64,000 nt of DNA. Origin: [Actinomadura] parvosata subsp. kistnae (GTDB lineage Bacteria; Actinomycetota; Actinomycetes; Streptosporangiales; Streptosporangiaceae). The notes beneath the pieces are model-generated. The model was given only the letters and a program-made list of their open reading frames with translations. It was not told where the DNA came from and ran no database searches. Location of the stretch: positions 86,744-150,743 of the forward strand of contig NZ_OOHJ01000031.1 of assembly GCF_900323885.1 (NCBI RefSeq). The letters run 5' to 3'. Below, in pieces: positions 19,301-26,735 of the stretch (the first letter of the stretch is position 1; each line of letters opens with the position of its first letter). A program made the translations under genes and the position numbers.

Positions 19301-19992
19301 GCGCCGGGGCACTCGTCCACGATCACGTTGAACAGGCTCGCCGACAGGTACATGGCGGTGACCCCGTGCTCGGCGATCAGCCGCGCCAGCACGAGCGGGT
19401 CGGGGCGCGGCCCGGGGTAGAGCACGCACGTCCCGCCGGACAGCAGCGGCCCCCACAGCTCCAGCGCGAACGCGTCCCACGAGGTGGGCGAGCACTGCAG
19501 CCACACCGCGTCGAACGGCGCGTACTCCTGCCCCGTGACGGTGGCGGTGATCGCCCGGTGCGGCGCGGCGACGCCCTTGGGGCGGCCGGTGGAGCCGGAG
19601 GTGAACATCACGCACGCGACCCCGTCGTGCCGGGCCGCCCCGGGCAGGCGTTCCAGGCCGGTGGGGGACAGGACGGCGGCGGCGCCGGCGTCGGCGACCA
19701 TGCCGCGCAGCCGTTCCTCCGGGAAGGCCGGGTCGAGCACCAGGTAGCCGGCGCCGGCCTTGAGCACGGCCAGCAGCGCGACCACCAGCTCGACGCCGCG
19801 CTCCATGCGCACCCCGACCAGCCGGCCGGCGACGTCGCCGAGCCCGGCCGCCCGCTCGCGGGCGCGCGCGTCCAGCTCGGCGTAGGTGAGCCGCTCGGCG
19901 CCGCAGATCAGCGCCGTCGTGCCGGGAGTGCGGGCCGCCTGCGCGGCGAAGACCTCATGGACGAGCCCAGGTACGTTGACGTCCACGGTCAC
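16345..19992 (-). CDS. NRPS A-PCP-C-PCP (starter module plus C-PCP lacking an A domain)
   Basis: 1215 aa from GTG 19992 (GTGA overlap with the mbtH stop). A domain about 10-475: A3 FTSGSTGRPKG near 132, A4 SWDAFALELW, A5 GYGPVEGMIF, A7 YRTGDLVRR, A8 EQVKVRGFRIE, A10 GTGKLDRAAL near 461. PCP1: ALGGDSLMVAR, Ser near 520. C domain about 590-1040: LSAAQRRLWFLDQ (LCL-type) and HHIAVDGWS near 722. PCP2: ALGGNSLSAVR, Ser near 1131. My code reading, D-A-L-Y-I-G-G-I-F-K, has a branched-aliphatic look but is unassigned. With no leading C this is the likely initiation protein. PCP2 must be loaded by its own A domain a second time or by another in trans. The C domain carries a four-unit tandem-repeat insert. 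Confidence 0.94.
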   Translation of the reverse strand: MTVDVNVPGLVHEVFAAQAARTPGTTALICGAERLTYAELDARARERAAGLGDVAGRLVGVRMERGVELVVALLAVLKAGAGYLVLDPAFPEERLRGMVADAGAAAVLSPTGLERLPGAARHDGVACVMFTSGSTGRPKGVAAPHRAITATVTGQEYAPFDAVWLQCSPTSWDAFALELWGPLLSGGTCVLYPGPRPDPLVLARLIAEHGVTAMYLSASLFNVIVDECPGALAGLRHLIVGGEALSPGHVRRALDRHPGLRLRNGYGPVEGMIFLTTHPVTAVSGPVPIGAPLRGKRVHVLDARLRPVPDGEVGELYAAGDGLALGYLGRPALTAERFVADPYGAPGERMYRTGDLVRRGPGGALEFVGRADEQVKVRGFRIEPAEVEAVLARHPRVARACVVAREDVPGDRRLVAYVVPRPGGPGGVEELRAHAAGVLPEFMVPSAFVELESLPLTGTGKLDRAALPAPASFSSGQDEPSSGQGEPRSELERALCGLFAEVLRVPRVEVHDDFFALGGDSLMVARLLSRIHGELGAEVGVRTLFETPTVAAIATHIATHIAPSSAPETAAPSPPSAQQAPIARAAAQPPPPAPAAAAPLSAAQRRLWFLDQVDAGVAYNMPMLVRLHGPVDVPALRGALEDVVARHEPLRTVFTVHDGEPAQRVLPAATPGFTVTEVPAAELDERIAQAARHRFDLGAELPIHAVLFTTGPDEHALLLVMHHIAVDGWSLPPLMRDLSLAYRARLDGLPAAWPALPVRYAEYAVRHRERVDAVGEAELAYWRKTLKGLPDRPPLPRRPSSPTRAVDAADRPVRAGDAAGRPAAAGDAPDRPAAAGDVPGRPAWAAADTVVRQVDAGLHGRLVELGRRRGATLFMVLHAALAVVLRRAGAGDDVAVGAPVAGRSGGSVDDLVGFFVNLLVLRTDLSGDPTAGELVSRVREADLEAFAHQEVPFERVVHELNPARHPGRHPLVDVVLALQNNLRAELSLPGVESRVEVVRTGAARFELLVDVTDDYLPGGAPAGIAVTLEYRTDAFDRAVMEWLADALLQVLDVMATAPDTPVTRLETPPLPEPTPASSVTAPQVGTTPVVSAAPAGASDAELERRIAAVWAEVLGVPRVGRDDGFFALGGNSLSAVRVAARLAAQGLPATATHLFNSPTVATLAADLAAQATTPPSAEATTPPTGPTTAQATAPTTGPGGAGIARLPRTPRTRPR
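17468..17587. repeat. Four 30-bp tandem repeats inside the NRPS C domain
   Basis: In-frame units start at 17468, 17498, 17528 and 17558, each beginning GGCCGRYCGG. They encode about 10-residue repeats of the form D/GRPxxAGDAx (RPAAAGDAPD, RPAAAGDVPG). They sit between C-domain lobes, where other C domains in this operon have a much shorter linker. Length is a multiple of 3, so unit number can change without frameshift. Confidence 0.9.
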
Positions 19993-20192
19993 GCCCGGGT
20001 GAGGCTCGCCGGGCGCAGGTCCGTCCAGTGTGTCTCGATGTGGGCCAGGCACGTGGCGCGCGGGCTCGCCTCCAGCGCCACCCGCCAGCCGGCGGGCACG
20101 TCGAGGTGCGCGGGCCAGAGGGAGTGCTGGTTCTCGTCGTTCACGAGCACCAGGTAGGTGCCGTTCTCGTCCTCGAAGGGGTTGGTCGTCAT
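19989..20192 (-). CDS. mbtH: MbtH-like protein (A-domain activator)
   Basis: 67 aa, the full normal family length. It shows the signature: NPFEDENGTYLVLVNDENQHSLWP, then a Pro-x-GW segment, CLAHIETHWTDLRP. MbtH-like proteins bind adenylation domains and promote their folding or activity. It lies 1 bp after the MFS stop and overlaps the first NRPS gene by GTGA, so it is made with the megasynthases. The operon's four A domains are its likely partners. Confidence 0.97.
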   Translation of the reverse strand: MTTNPFEDENGTYLVLVNDENQHSLWPAHLDVPAGWRVALEASPRATCLAHIETHWTDLRPASLTRA

Positions 20193-20193
20193 G

Positions 20194-21549
20194 TCAGCCT
20201 CCCGCGGGTTGCTTCTCGAGGTCGGGGGTCAGCACGTCGATGTCGCGTACGGCGCGGCGGGCCAGCCCCCACAGGGCGGCGGCGGCGCCGAGCAGGCCGG
20301 CGACGAGCAGCATGGCGGCCATGCCGCTGCCGGGCCCGGTGCCCACCAGGGGCCGCAGCAGGCCCGCCAGGCCGGTGCCGGCCGCGGCCTGGGGCTCGAA
20401 GACGTGGTCGGCGAGCGGCCCGGAGAAGGCCATCGCGACTGGGGAGGAGATCTGGGAGACGAACATGACGGCTCCGAACACCCGGCCCTGCCGCTCCTCC
20501 GGCACCTTGGTCTGGATGATCGACTGCATGGAGCCGTTCACGATCGGCATGATGAGCGCGCCGACGAGGATGGCCGCGGTCCAGGCGACGACGCCGTGCA
20601 CCATGGCCATGACGATCTGGGCGCTGACGCACATGCCGACGACGCCGAGCATCATGCCGCGCACCCGGTTCTTCGGCCCGCCCCAGGCCGCGAGCAGCAG
20701 GCCGCCGGTGATGCCGCCGACGCCGATGCCGGCGTTCACGCTGGCCAGGACGGACACCTCGCTGCCGGTCCTGGCCAGGATCATGGGCTGCACCACGGCG
20801 AACCCGAACACCATCACCAGGTTGACCGTGAAGAACACGAGGATGAGGCCGCGCAGGCTGGGCTGGGCGAACAGGTAGCGCAGCCCCTCCAGGGAGTCGG
20901 CGCCGAGCCGCTTGCGGGCGCCCGCCTCGCCGGGCTCGTCGCCGCGCAGGCGCACCAGCCGTACGGTCAGCAGCGCGACGGCGAAGCTGACCAGGTCGAT
21001 CCAGAGCACCGCGCCGAGCCCGCCGGTCACCACGAGCAGCCCGGCCAGCGCGGGCCCGCCGACGTCGGCCACGCTCTTGGCGGTGGCCAGCAGCCCGTTG
21101 GCCCGCTGCAGCTGGTCCTTGCCGACGAGCATCGGCACCGCCGACGACAGGGCGGGGAACTGGAAGGCGGCGGCGGCGCCGAGCAGCGCGACCGTCAGGT
21201 AGACCTGCCACAGGTGCAGGTCGCCGAGGAAGTACACGGCCGTCATGGCGGCCACCGCCACGAGCCCGCCCGCGTCGGCGAGCTGCAGCGCGGTGCGCTT
21301 GCGGCAGCGGTCCACGATCGCGCCCGCCGTGGGGCTGAGCAGCATCTGGGGGAGCAGCGCGCACAGGGAGAGCGCCACCACCTGCGTGGCCTGGTGGTCG
21401 ACCGTCCACGCCTGAATGACCAGGGAAAAGCGGAGAACGGAATTTCCGATCAGGGTGACGACCTGGCCGCACCAGACGAGGCCGAATTTCCCCATCCCGG
21501 TGAAGCGTCGAAATAAACGTGCATGCAGGGACGACAGCGTTCCGCCCAT
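20194..21549 (-). CDS. MFS transporter, putative exporter of the NRPS product
   Basis: About 451 aa from ATG 21549; a TTG at 21579 with a GGGGGGA tract upstream is an alternative start. It is a 12-TM major facilitator: GLVWCGQVVTLIGNSVLRFSLV as TM1, and the loop 2-3 motif as SPTAGAIVDRCRKRTAL. Many Gly/Ala-rich helices follow, including a late EERQGRVFGAVMF segment typical of the DHA3/macrolide-efflux type. As first gene of the NRPS operon, 1 bp before mbtH, it most likely exports the peptide and gives self-resistance (inference). Confidence 0.92.
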   Translation of the reverse strand: MGGTLSSLHARLFRRFTGMGKFGLVWCGQVVTLIGNSVLRFSLVIQAWTVDHQATQVVALSLCALLPQMLLSPTAGAIVDRCRKRTALQLADAGGLVAVAAMTAVYFLGDLHLWQVYLTVALLGAAAAFQFPALSSAVPMLVGKDQLQRANGLLATAKSVADVGGPALAGLLVVTGGLGAVLWIDLVSFAVALLTVRLVRLRGDEPGEAGARKRLGADSLEGLRYLFAQPSLRGLILVFFTVNLVMVFGFAVVQPMILARTGSEVSVLASVNAGIGVGGITGGLLLAAWGGPKNRVRGMMLGVVGMCVSAQIVMAMVHGVVAWTAAILVGALIMPIVNGSMQSIIQTKVPEERQGRVFGAVMFVSQISSPVAMAFSGPLADHVFEPQAAAGTGLAGLLRPLVGTGPGSGMAAMLLVAGLLGAAAALWGLARRAVRDIDVLTPDLEKQPAGG

Positions 21550-21648
21550 AAGGCCCCCGGGGTCTTTCCGGTGGTGCAAGGCGTCCCCCCGTGTACGGGC
21601 GCCTCCTGGGTACCTTCACACACGTTTTCGAGTGCGGGCAATAAGCCC

Positions 21649-21677
21649 GTCGTATTCCCGTAATTACTGGCGGTCAA
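21649..21677 (-). promoter_or_regulatory. Sigma70-type promoter for the NRPS operon
   Basis: On the minus strand: -35 TTGACC (21672-21677), a 17-bp spacer, -10 TACGAC (21649-21654). Transcription would start near 21642, giving a leader of roughly 65-95 nt before the MFS start. A CGGGC-ttatt-GCCCG hairpin (21635-21649) overlaps the predicted start site. Confidence 0.55.
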
Positions 21678-21686
21678 AAATCCAGG

Positions 21687-22730
21687 TCAAGCCAGCCGGA
21701 GTGCTTCCGCCGCGACCGCGGCGCGCAATTCCCGGATGCCGGGGCGGCCCCGTACGGGGTGCACGGCGTTCGTCAGCAGCACCACCGTCAGGCGGCGGGC
21801 CGGGTCGATGACCAGGGAGGTTCCGGTGAAGCCCGAGTGGCCGTACGCGCCGTCCAGCGGGCCGGTGATGCCGGGGTCGCCGATGCGCACGCCCAGCCCG
21901 TGCCGGAAGGGGGCGTCGCGGACGCCCTGGTCGCGGGTCATCTCGGCGACGCTTCCCGGGCTCAGCACGGGGCCGCCGCCTTGCTGCAGCGTCTCGCCGA
22001 AGGCCAGCAGGTCCGCGGCGGGCGCGAACACGCCGGCGTGCCCCGCCACGCCGCCCAGCGCGTACGCGGTCTCGTCGTGCACCACGCCGCGCACGCAGCC
22101 CGGCCCCGGGCGCCCGGCCTTGCACTCGGTGGCGGCGATCCCGTCGGGGCGGTCGGGCCGGTAGCCGGTGCCGGTCAGCCCGAGCACGCCGGTGATCCGG
22201 GCGCGGACCAGCGCGTCCAGCGGCGCGCCGCCGGCCAGCTCGGCCAGCCGGCCCGCCATCACCATGCCGACGTCGCTGTAGAGGTACGGCCCGCCGACCG
22301 GGTGGAGGATCGGCGTGCGCACCATGGCGGCCATCCGCGCCCCCGCGTCCGCGCCGGGCAGCTCCCGGTCGATGCGGCGGGTCGGGGGCAGGCCGGCCGT
22401 GTGGGTGAGCAGGCGGCGCGGCGTGATCCGCGGGTCGGCCTCGGGGAGCAGGGCGGTCGCCGGCTCGTCGAGGCCCAGGCGGCCCTCCTCGGCCAGCGAG
22501 AGGAGCACGACCGTGGTGAAGAGCTTGCTGATCGAGGCCAGGTCGAAGATCGAGGCGAGGCTCGCGGGGGGCCGCTCCGTCGCCAGGCTCCCGCCGGCGT
22601 CGGCGTACCGGACGAGCTCCCCGGTGGCGGCCGAGGCCGCCACGGAGCCGTCCACGGCGATCATCGCGACCGCGGCCGCGCACACCCGCGGCACCGCGTC
22701 CGCGAGGATCGCCTCCAGCCGGTCGCTCAT
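21687..22730 (-). CDS. Beta-lactamase-fold serine hydrolase, probable AmiE-type muropeptide amidase
   Basis: 347 aa from ATG 22730. SxxK as SISK in LASISKLFTTVVLLSLAEEGRLGLDEP, the YxN position as YSDVG, and a late HSG (GHSGFTGTSLVIDP) mark a class C/CubicO serine hydrolase. There is no clear signal peptide, so it is probably cytoplasmic. It lies 67 bp downstream of murQ on the same strand and opposite namZ. In Bacillus subtilis a protein of this superfamily (AmiE/YbbE) removes peptide from MurNAc in the murQ-namZ cluster. By context the same job is likely here: freeing MurNAc from its stem peptide. Family alone would also allow an esterase or D-aminopeptidase. Confidence 0.85.
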   Translation of the reverse strand: MSDRLEAILADAVPRVCAAAVAMIAVDGSVAASAATGELVRYADAGGSLATERPPASLASIFDLASISKLFTTVVLLSLAEEGRLGLDEPATALLPEADPRITPRRLLTHTAGLPPTRRIDRELPGADAGARMAAMVRTPILHPVGGPYLYSDVGMVMAGRLAELAGGAPLDALVRARITGVLGLTGTGYRPDRPDGIAATECKAGRPGPGCVRGVVHDETAYALGGVAGHAGVFAPAADLLAFGETLQQGGGPVLSPGSVAEMTRDQGVRDAPFRHGLGVRIGDPGITGPLDGAYGHSGFTGTSLVIDPARRLTVVLLTNAVHPVRGRPGIRELRAAVAAEALRLA

Positions 22731-22797
22731 CGGCCCTCACCGCGCCCGCCGCGCCCGCCGCTTCCCGCCGATCGCTCATCCCCGTCCCTCGGAGTGC

Positions 22798-23697
22798 TCA
22801 GCCGCTGAGCGCGTCGCTGAGGCGTTCGCCGTGCGACTCCAGGAGCGCGCGGGCGCCGTCGGCGTCGAGGCCGTGCTGGATCATCAGCACCGCGACCTTC
22901 GCCTGCCCCCCGGCCGCGTCCAGCGCCGCGCCCGCCGTCTCCCGGTCCGCGCCGGTGATGTCGGCGACCATGCGCATGGCCCGCCCGGCGAGCTTGCTGT
23001 TCATGGCCGACATCTCGATCATCTTGTTCCCGTACGTGCGGCCCAGCTTGACCATCGAGATCGTGGAGATCATGTTCAGGACGAGCTTCTGCGCGGTGCC
23101 GGCCTTCAGCCGGGTGGAGCCGGTCACCACCTCGGGCCCGACGACGACCTCGATGCCGTGGTCGGCGGCGGCCGAGAGCGGCGCGTCGTCATTGCAGGAC
23201 AGGCCGACGGTGAGCGCGCCGCGGCTCCTGGCCTCCGCCAGCGCGCCCAGCACGAAAGGGGCCCGCCCGCTGGCGGACACGCCCACCACCGAGTCGAGCG
23301 GTCCCACCTCCAGGTCCCCGATCGCGGCGGCGCCGGCTTCGGCGTCGTCCTCGGCGCCCTCGACGGAGCGGGTCAGCGCGTCGGGGCCGCCCGCGATGAT
23401 GCCCTGCACCAGCGACGGGTCGGTGCCGAACGTGGGCGGGCACTCGCTGGCGTCGAGCACGGCGAGCCGTCCGGAGGTGCCGGCGCCCACGTAGACGAGC
23501 CGGCCGCCTTGGCCCATCCTCTCGGCGATCGCGTCGATGGCGGCCGAGATCGCCGGGATGGCCACCGCGACGGCGGCGGGCACGGCGGCGTCGGCCTGGT
23601 TCATCAGGCGGGCGATCCGCTCGGTCGGCAGCCGGTCGATCTGGCTGTAGCGGGGGTCGCTCTGCTCGGTGGACAGCTCGGGCAGCGGATCAATCAT
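22798..23697 (-). CDS. murQ: N-acetylmuramic acid 6-phosphate etherase MurQ
   Basis: 299 aa from ATG 23697 (GTG 23712 also possible). MurQ cleaves the lactyl ether of MurNAc-6-P, giving GlcNAc-6-P and D-lactate. A SIS domain is evident: GRLVYVGAGTSGRLAVLDASECPPTFG, with the catalytic Glu in ASECPP, then VGVSASGRAPFV and LKAGTAQKLVLNMIST. A C-terminal helical UBA-like domain (VLMIQHGLDADGARALLESHGERLSDAL) is normal for the family. It needs a MurNAc kinase or PTS partner, not seen in this window. It is divergent from namZ, and the hydrolase gene follows it. Confidence 0.95.
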   Translation of the reverse strand: MIDPLPELSTEQSDPRYSQIDRLPTERIARLMNQADAAVPAAVAVAIPAISAAIDAIAERMGQGGRLVYVGAGTSGRLAVLDASECPPTFGTDPSLVQGIIAGGPDALTRSVEGAEDDAEAGAAAIGDLEVGPLDSVVGVSASGRAPFVLGALAEARSRGALTVGLSCNDDAPLSAAADHGIEVVVGPEVVTGSTRLKAGTAQKLVLNMISTISMVKLGRTYGNKMIEMSAMNSKLAGRAMRMVADITGADRETAGAALDAAGGQAKVAVLMIQHGLDADGARALLESHGERLSDALSG

Positions 23698-23727
23698 GTC
23701 GCTAATTTCCACCCTCTACTTCTCTCT

Positions 23728-23742
23728 TGTAAATATCTTTCA
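23728..23742. promoter_or_regulatory. Imperfect palindrome in the namZ/murQ divergent promoter
   Basis: TGTAAATATCTTTCA, a TGtAA-N5-TTtCA imperfect palindrome, lies 31-45 bp upstream of the murQ start and just before namZ. A 12/15 match (TGTAACTTTCCTTCA) lies upstream of the oligopeptide ABC operon at 31565-31579. The form resembles RpiR-family (MurR/HexR type) operators, so a shared MurNAc-responsive regulator is plausible; no such regulator is encoded here. TAAATAT at 23730-23736 could also be the namZ -10. Confidence 0.45.
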
Positions 23743-23746
23743 GACA

Positions 23747-24868
23747 ATGGGTTGCATGCCGCACGTACGAACCGGAGCAGAACGCCTGGCCGCCGACCCC
23801 TCCCTCGCGGGAGGCGGCCGGCTCGGGCTGATCACCAACCCCACCGGAGTCCTGCCCGATCTCACCCCCACGGCCGACGCCCTGCCGGCCGCCGGGGTGA
23901 AGCTGACCGCGTTGTTCGGCCCCGAGCACGGCCTGCGCGGCACCGCGCAGGCGGACGGGGCCGAGGGTGACACCGTGGACGAGCGGACCGGGCTGCCGGT
24001 GTTCGACACGTACCGGCTGTCGGGGCGGGAGCTGGACCGGGTGGTGGCCGCCGCCGGCGTGGACACGCTGGTCTTCGACATCGCCGACGTCGGCGCCCGC
24101 TTCTACACCTACGTCTGGACGATGTACGACCTGATGGAGTCGGCCGCCCGGCTCGGCCTGCGCTTCGTCGTCCTGGACCGGCCGAACCCCCTCGGCGGGA
24201 CCGTCGAGGAGGGCCCGCCGCTCGACCCGGCGTACGCGAGCTTCGTGGGCCGCTTCCCGCTGCCCCTGCGGCACGGCAGGACGGCAGGGGAGCTGGCCGG
24301 GCTGTTCGGGCTCGACGTGGACCTGACGGTCGTCACCATGGAGGGCTGGCGGCGCGACATGACGTTCGCCGAGACGGGGCTGCCCTGGGTGATGCCGTCG
24401 GTCAACATGCCGACGCCCGACACCGCGCTCGTCTACCCGGGCACCGGCCTCATCGAGGGCACGAACTTCTCCGAGGGGCGCGGCACCACCCGGCCGTTCG
24501 AGCTGGTCGGGGCGCCGTACGCGGACGCGCGGTTCGCGCCCGCGCTGGCCGCGCTGGGCCTGCCCGGGGTGCGGTTCAGGGAGGTGTGGTTCACGCCGAC
24601 GTTCCACAAGCACGCCGGCACCCCCGTGCGCGGGGTGCAGCTCCACGTGCACGACCGGGAGGCGTTCAGGCCGGTGCTCACGGGCCTGGCCCTCCTGCAC
24701 GTGGCCCGCACCCTCTACCCGGACGACCTGCGCTGGCAGGGCCCGGACCTGTTCCTGGACCGCCTGTGGGGGTCCGGCACCCTGTCGCGGTGCCTGGAGG
24801 AGGGGGCCGACCCGCGCGAGCTGTGCCCGCCGCCGGGCCGCCCCGAAGGATCGCTGCTCTACCGCTGA
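23747..24868 (+). CDS. namZ: Exo-beta-N-acetylmuramidase NamZ (DUF1343)
   Basis: About 373 aa from ATG 23747 (or ATG 23756, MPHVRTGAERL). NamZ removes MurNAc from non-reducing ends of peptidoglycan fragments. DUF1343 landmarks: GRLGLITNPTGVLPDL, LTALFGPEHGLRG, DTYRLSGREL, FDIADVGARFYTYVWTMYDLM, VLDRPNPLGG, PWVMPSVNMPTPDTALVYPGTGLIEGTNFSEGRGTTRPFELVGAP, FHKHAG. No Shine-Dalgarno precedes either ATG, and a -10-like TAAATAT sits 11 bp upstream, so the mRNA may be leaderless. No signal peptide is obvious. It is divergent from murQ and convergent with the GNAT gene, 5 bp between stops. Confidence 0.93.
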   Translation: MGCMPHVRTGAERLAADPSLAGGGRLGLITNPTGVLPDLTPTADALPAAGVKLTALFGPEHGLRGTAQADGAEGDTVDERTGLPVFDTYRLSGRELDRVVAAAGVDTLVFDIADVGARFYTYVWTMYDLMESAARLGLRFVVLDRPNPLGGTVEEGPPLDPAYASFVGRFPLPLRHGRTAGELAGLFGLDVDLTVVTMEGWRRDMTFAETGLPWVMPSVNMPTPDTALVYPGTGLIEGTNFSEGRGTTRPFELVGAPYADARFAPALAALGLPGVRFREVWFTPTFHKHAGTPVRGVQLHVHDREAFRPVLTGLALLHVARTLYPDDLRWQGPDLFLDRLWGSGTLSRCLEEGADPRELCPPPGRPEGSLLYR

Positions 24869-24873
24869 GACCA

Positions 24874-25725
24874 TCACGCCAGGTCGCGCCGGTAGAGCCA
24901 GAAGACGCGCTCCGCTCGCGCGCCCACCGCGCGCGAGTAGAACCGCAACGGCCCCACCCACCCGATCTGGGCGCTGTCCTGCCCCGCCGCCCGCTGCTCC
25001 GCCAGGCACCGGCGCAGCAGCACCCGGCCCAGGCCGAGCCCGCGCGCGGCGGGGGCGGTGCCCATCGGGCCGAACCAGGCAGGGCGCGCGCCCCAGGCGG
25101 CGAAGCCCAGGATCTCGCCGTCGCGCTCGGCGTAGTGCAGCCCGGACGCGGTGACCGCCTCCCAGGCCCACCGCTCGTTCCAGTGCTCCTCGACGAACGC
25201 GGCCACCCGCGCGCGGTCCTCCCCGGCCGCGCGCACGGTGACGCCCGCCCGCTCCAGGCGCGCCGCCTCGTCCTCGGTGGACAGGTCCACGCCCAGGTCG
25301 GCGGTCATGTTCCAGGCCACGTGGTAGCGCTCGTAGCCGAGGCTCTCGGCCAGGCAGGCGGCGGCGGTGTAGCGCACGTCGATGCCGGGCCAGGCGTAGC
25401 ACGGCGGGTTCCCGGCGAAGCGGGCCTGGCGCGCCCCCTGCTCCCGCAGCCAGTCCTCGGCCGCGCGCACGAGCGCCGTCCCGCGCCCCTCGCCTCTGGC
25501 CTCCGGACGTACGGCGAGCAGGTCGAGGTGCCCGACGGCCGGATCCTTGTCCGACATCGAGGCCAGCACCACGCCGCCGTCCACGGCCAGCGCCGTCCAC
25601 CGCCTGCCCTCCGGAGGGTGCGACAGGTGCCGGACCAGGGCGGCCGCCTCTCCGGTGTCCAGGGTCAGCGCGGCCTCGGCGATCGCGGCCGCCTCGGCGA
25701 GCCGCGCCGGCTCGACAGAGAACAT
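24874..25725 (-). CDS. Tandem GNAT-fold acetyltransferase-like protein
   Basis: 283 aa from ATG 25725, TGATG-coupled to the ABC ATPase stop. Two GNAT folds in tandem. The first has the acetyl-CoA loop VRPEARGEGRGTALVRAAEDWL; the second has APAARGLGLGRVLLRRCLAEQ followed by IGWVGPLRFYSRAVGARAERVFWLYRRDL. NPPCYAWPGIDVRYTAAACLAESLGYERYHVAWNM lies between. It is the last gene of the oligopeptide ABC operon and faces namZ. Its acceptor is unknown; context suggests an imported peptide or amino-sugar compound (inference). Confidence 0.88.
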   Translation of the reverse strand: MFSVEPARLAEAAAIAEAALTLDTGEAAALVRHLSHPPEGRRWTALAVDGGVVLASMSDKDPAVGHLDLLAVRPEARGEGRGTALVRAAEDWLREQGARQARFAGNPPCYAWPGIDVRYTAAACLAESLGYERYHVAWNMTADLGVDLSTEDEAARLERAGVTVRAAGEDRARVAAFVEEHWNERWAWEAVTASGLHYAERDGEILGFAAWGARPAWFGPMGTAPAARGLGLGRVLLRRCLAEQRAAGQDSAQIGWVGPLRFYSRAVGARAERVFWLYRRDLA

Positions 25726-26735
25726 CACACCTCGCTCATCGGGCGGGCGATCACGCTGCGCCGCTCGGGGTAGAAGCACGCGTGCTCCTGCGGCACACCC
25801 TCGGTGACCTGCAGCAGCGGCCGTTCATCCGTGCACCGCTCCTGCCGGAACGGGCAGCGCGGGGCGAACAGGCAGCCGTCCTCCGACCGGCTGTCGTCCA
25901 GCGACTCCAGCGGCACCACCGGCTGCTCGCCGGGCAGCTCCAGGCCGTGCAGCACCGGGATCGCCGACAGCAGCGACTGCGTGTACGGGTGCACCGGGTC
26001 GGCGATGATCGTGTCCACGGGGCCGCGCTCGACGACCTGGCCGCGGTAGATCACGTACAGCTCGCCGTCGTCGCCGATGTAGCGGGCCGTGGCCACGTCG
26101 TGGGTGATGAACAGCACGCGCACGCCCAGCCGCTCGCGCAGGTCCTTCAGCAGCGCCAGGATGCCCAGCCGGAGCGAGACGTCGATCATCGAGACGGCCT
26201 CGTCGGCGACCAGCATCTCGGGGTCCACGGTCAGCGCGCGGGCGATGACGACCCGCTGCCGCATGCCGCCGGAGAGCTGGTGCGGGTAGCGCGACAGCAC
26301 CGTGCCCGGGTCGAGGCCGACCAGCGTCAGCACCTCGGCCGCCCGCTCCTCGATCCACGACTTCGGCCGGCCGGTCTGCCTGGCGCGCAGGCTCAGCGGG
26401 GCGTGCAGCGTCTGGTGGATGGTCCTGGTCGGGTTCAGGGCCGAATACGGGTCCTGGTGGATCATCTGGATCTTGCGGAAGTGCGGCTGGCGCTGCTTGG
26501 GCTTGAGCGCCGACATGGACACGCCGTCGATCGCGATCTCACCCTCGTCGTACGACTCCAGCCCCGCGATGATCCGCCCCAGCGTCGTCTTCCCGCAGCC
26601 GGACTCCCCGATGAACGAGGCCGCGCCGCCCTTGGGGATGGCGAAGTCCACGCCCCGCAGCGCCCGCACCTCGCGGGCACCGAGCAGCTTGCCGCGCTGC
26701 TTGAAGGTCTTGACGACCCCGGTTCCGGTGATCAT
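25725..26735 (-). CDS. Oligopeptide ABC transporter ATP-binding protein (OppF/DppF type)
   Basis: 336 aa from ATG 26735 (ATGA overlap with its partner). Walker A GESGCGKTT, Q-loop MIHQDPYSALNP, signature LSGGMRQR, Walker B-like MLVADEAVSMID (Pro-Thr of the usual ADEPTS replaced by Ala-Val) and switch THD. The C-terminal oligopeptide-type extension CLFAPRCPFRQERC carries the Cys cluster typical of the family. It pairs with the adjacent ATPase to drive uptake through the two permeases. Confidence 0.95.
   Translation of the reverse strand: MITGTGVVKTFKQRGKLLGAREVRALRGVDFAIPKGGAASFIGESGCGKTTLGRIIAGLESYDEGEIAIDGVSMSALKPKQRQPHFRKIQMIHQDPYSALNPTRTIHQTLHAPLSLRARQTGRPKSWIEERAAEVLTLVGLDPGTVLSRYPHQLSGGMRQRVVIARALTVDPEMLVADEAVSMIDVSLRLGILALLKDLRERLGVRVLFITHDVATARYIGDDGELYVIYRGQVVERGPVDTIIADPVHPYTQSLLSAIPVLHGLELPGEQPVVPLESLDDSRSEDGCLFAPRCPFRQERCTDERPLLQVTEGVPQEHACFYPERRSVIARPMSEV

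Noticed and set aside
3555..19992. Firm substrate assignment for every A domain and prediction of a named product
   Set aside because: Codes were read by eye; only the TE module (valine-like) resembles a known code well. The others are left unassigned.
21450..21677. 75-aa minus-strand ORF covering the NRPS operon leader
   Set aside because: It overlaps the promoter and the start of the MFS gene in another frame, lacks a good start context and has no recognisable content.
23702..25600. 632-aa minus-strand frame opposite namZ
   Set aside because: Antisense to a clearly conserved DUF1343 gene and compositionally a shadow.
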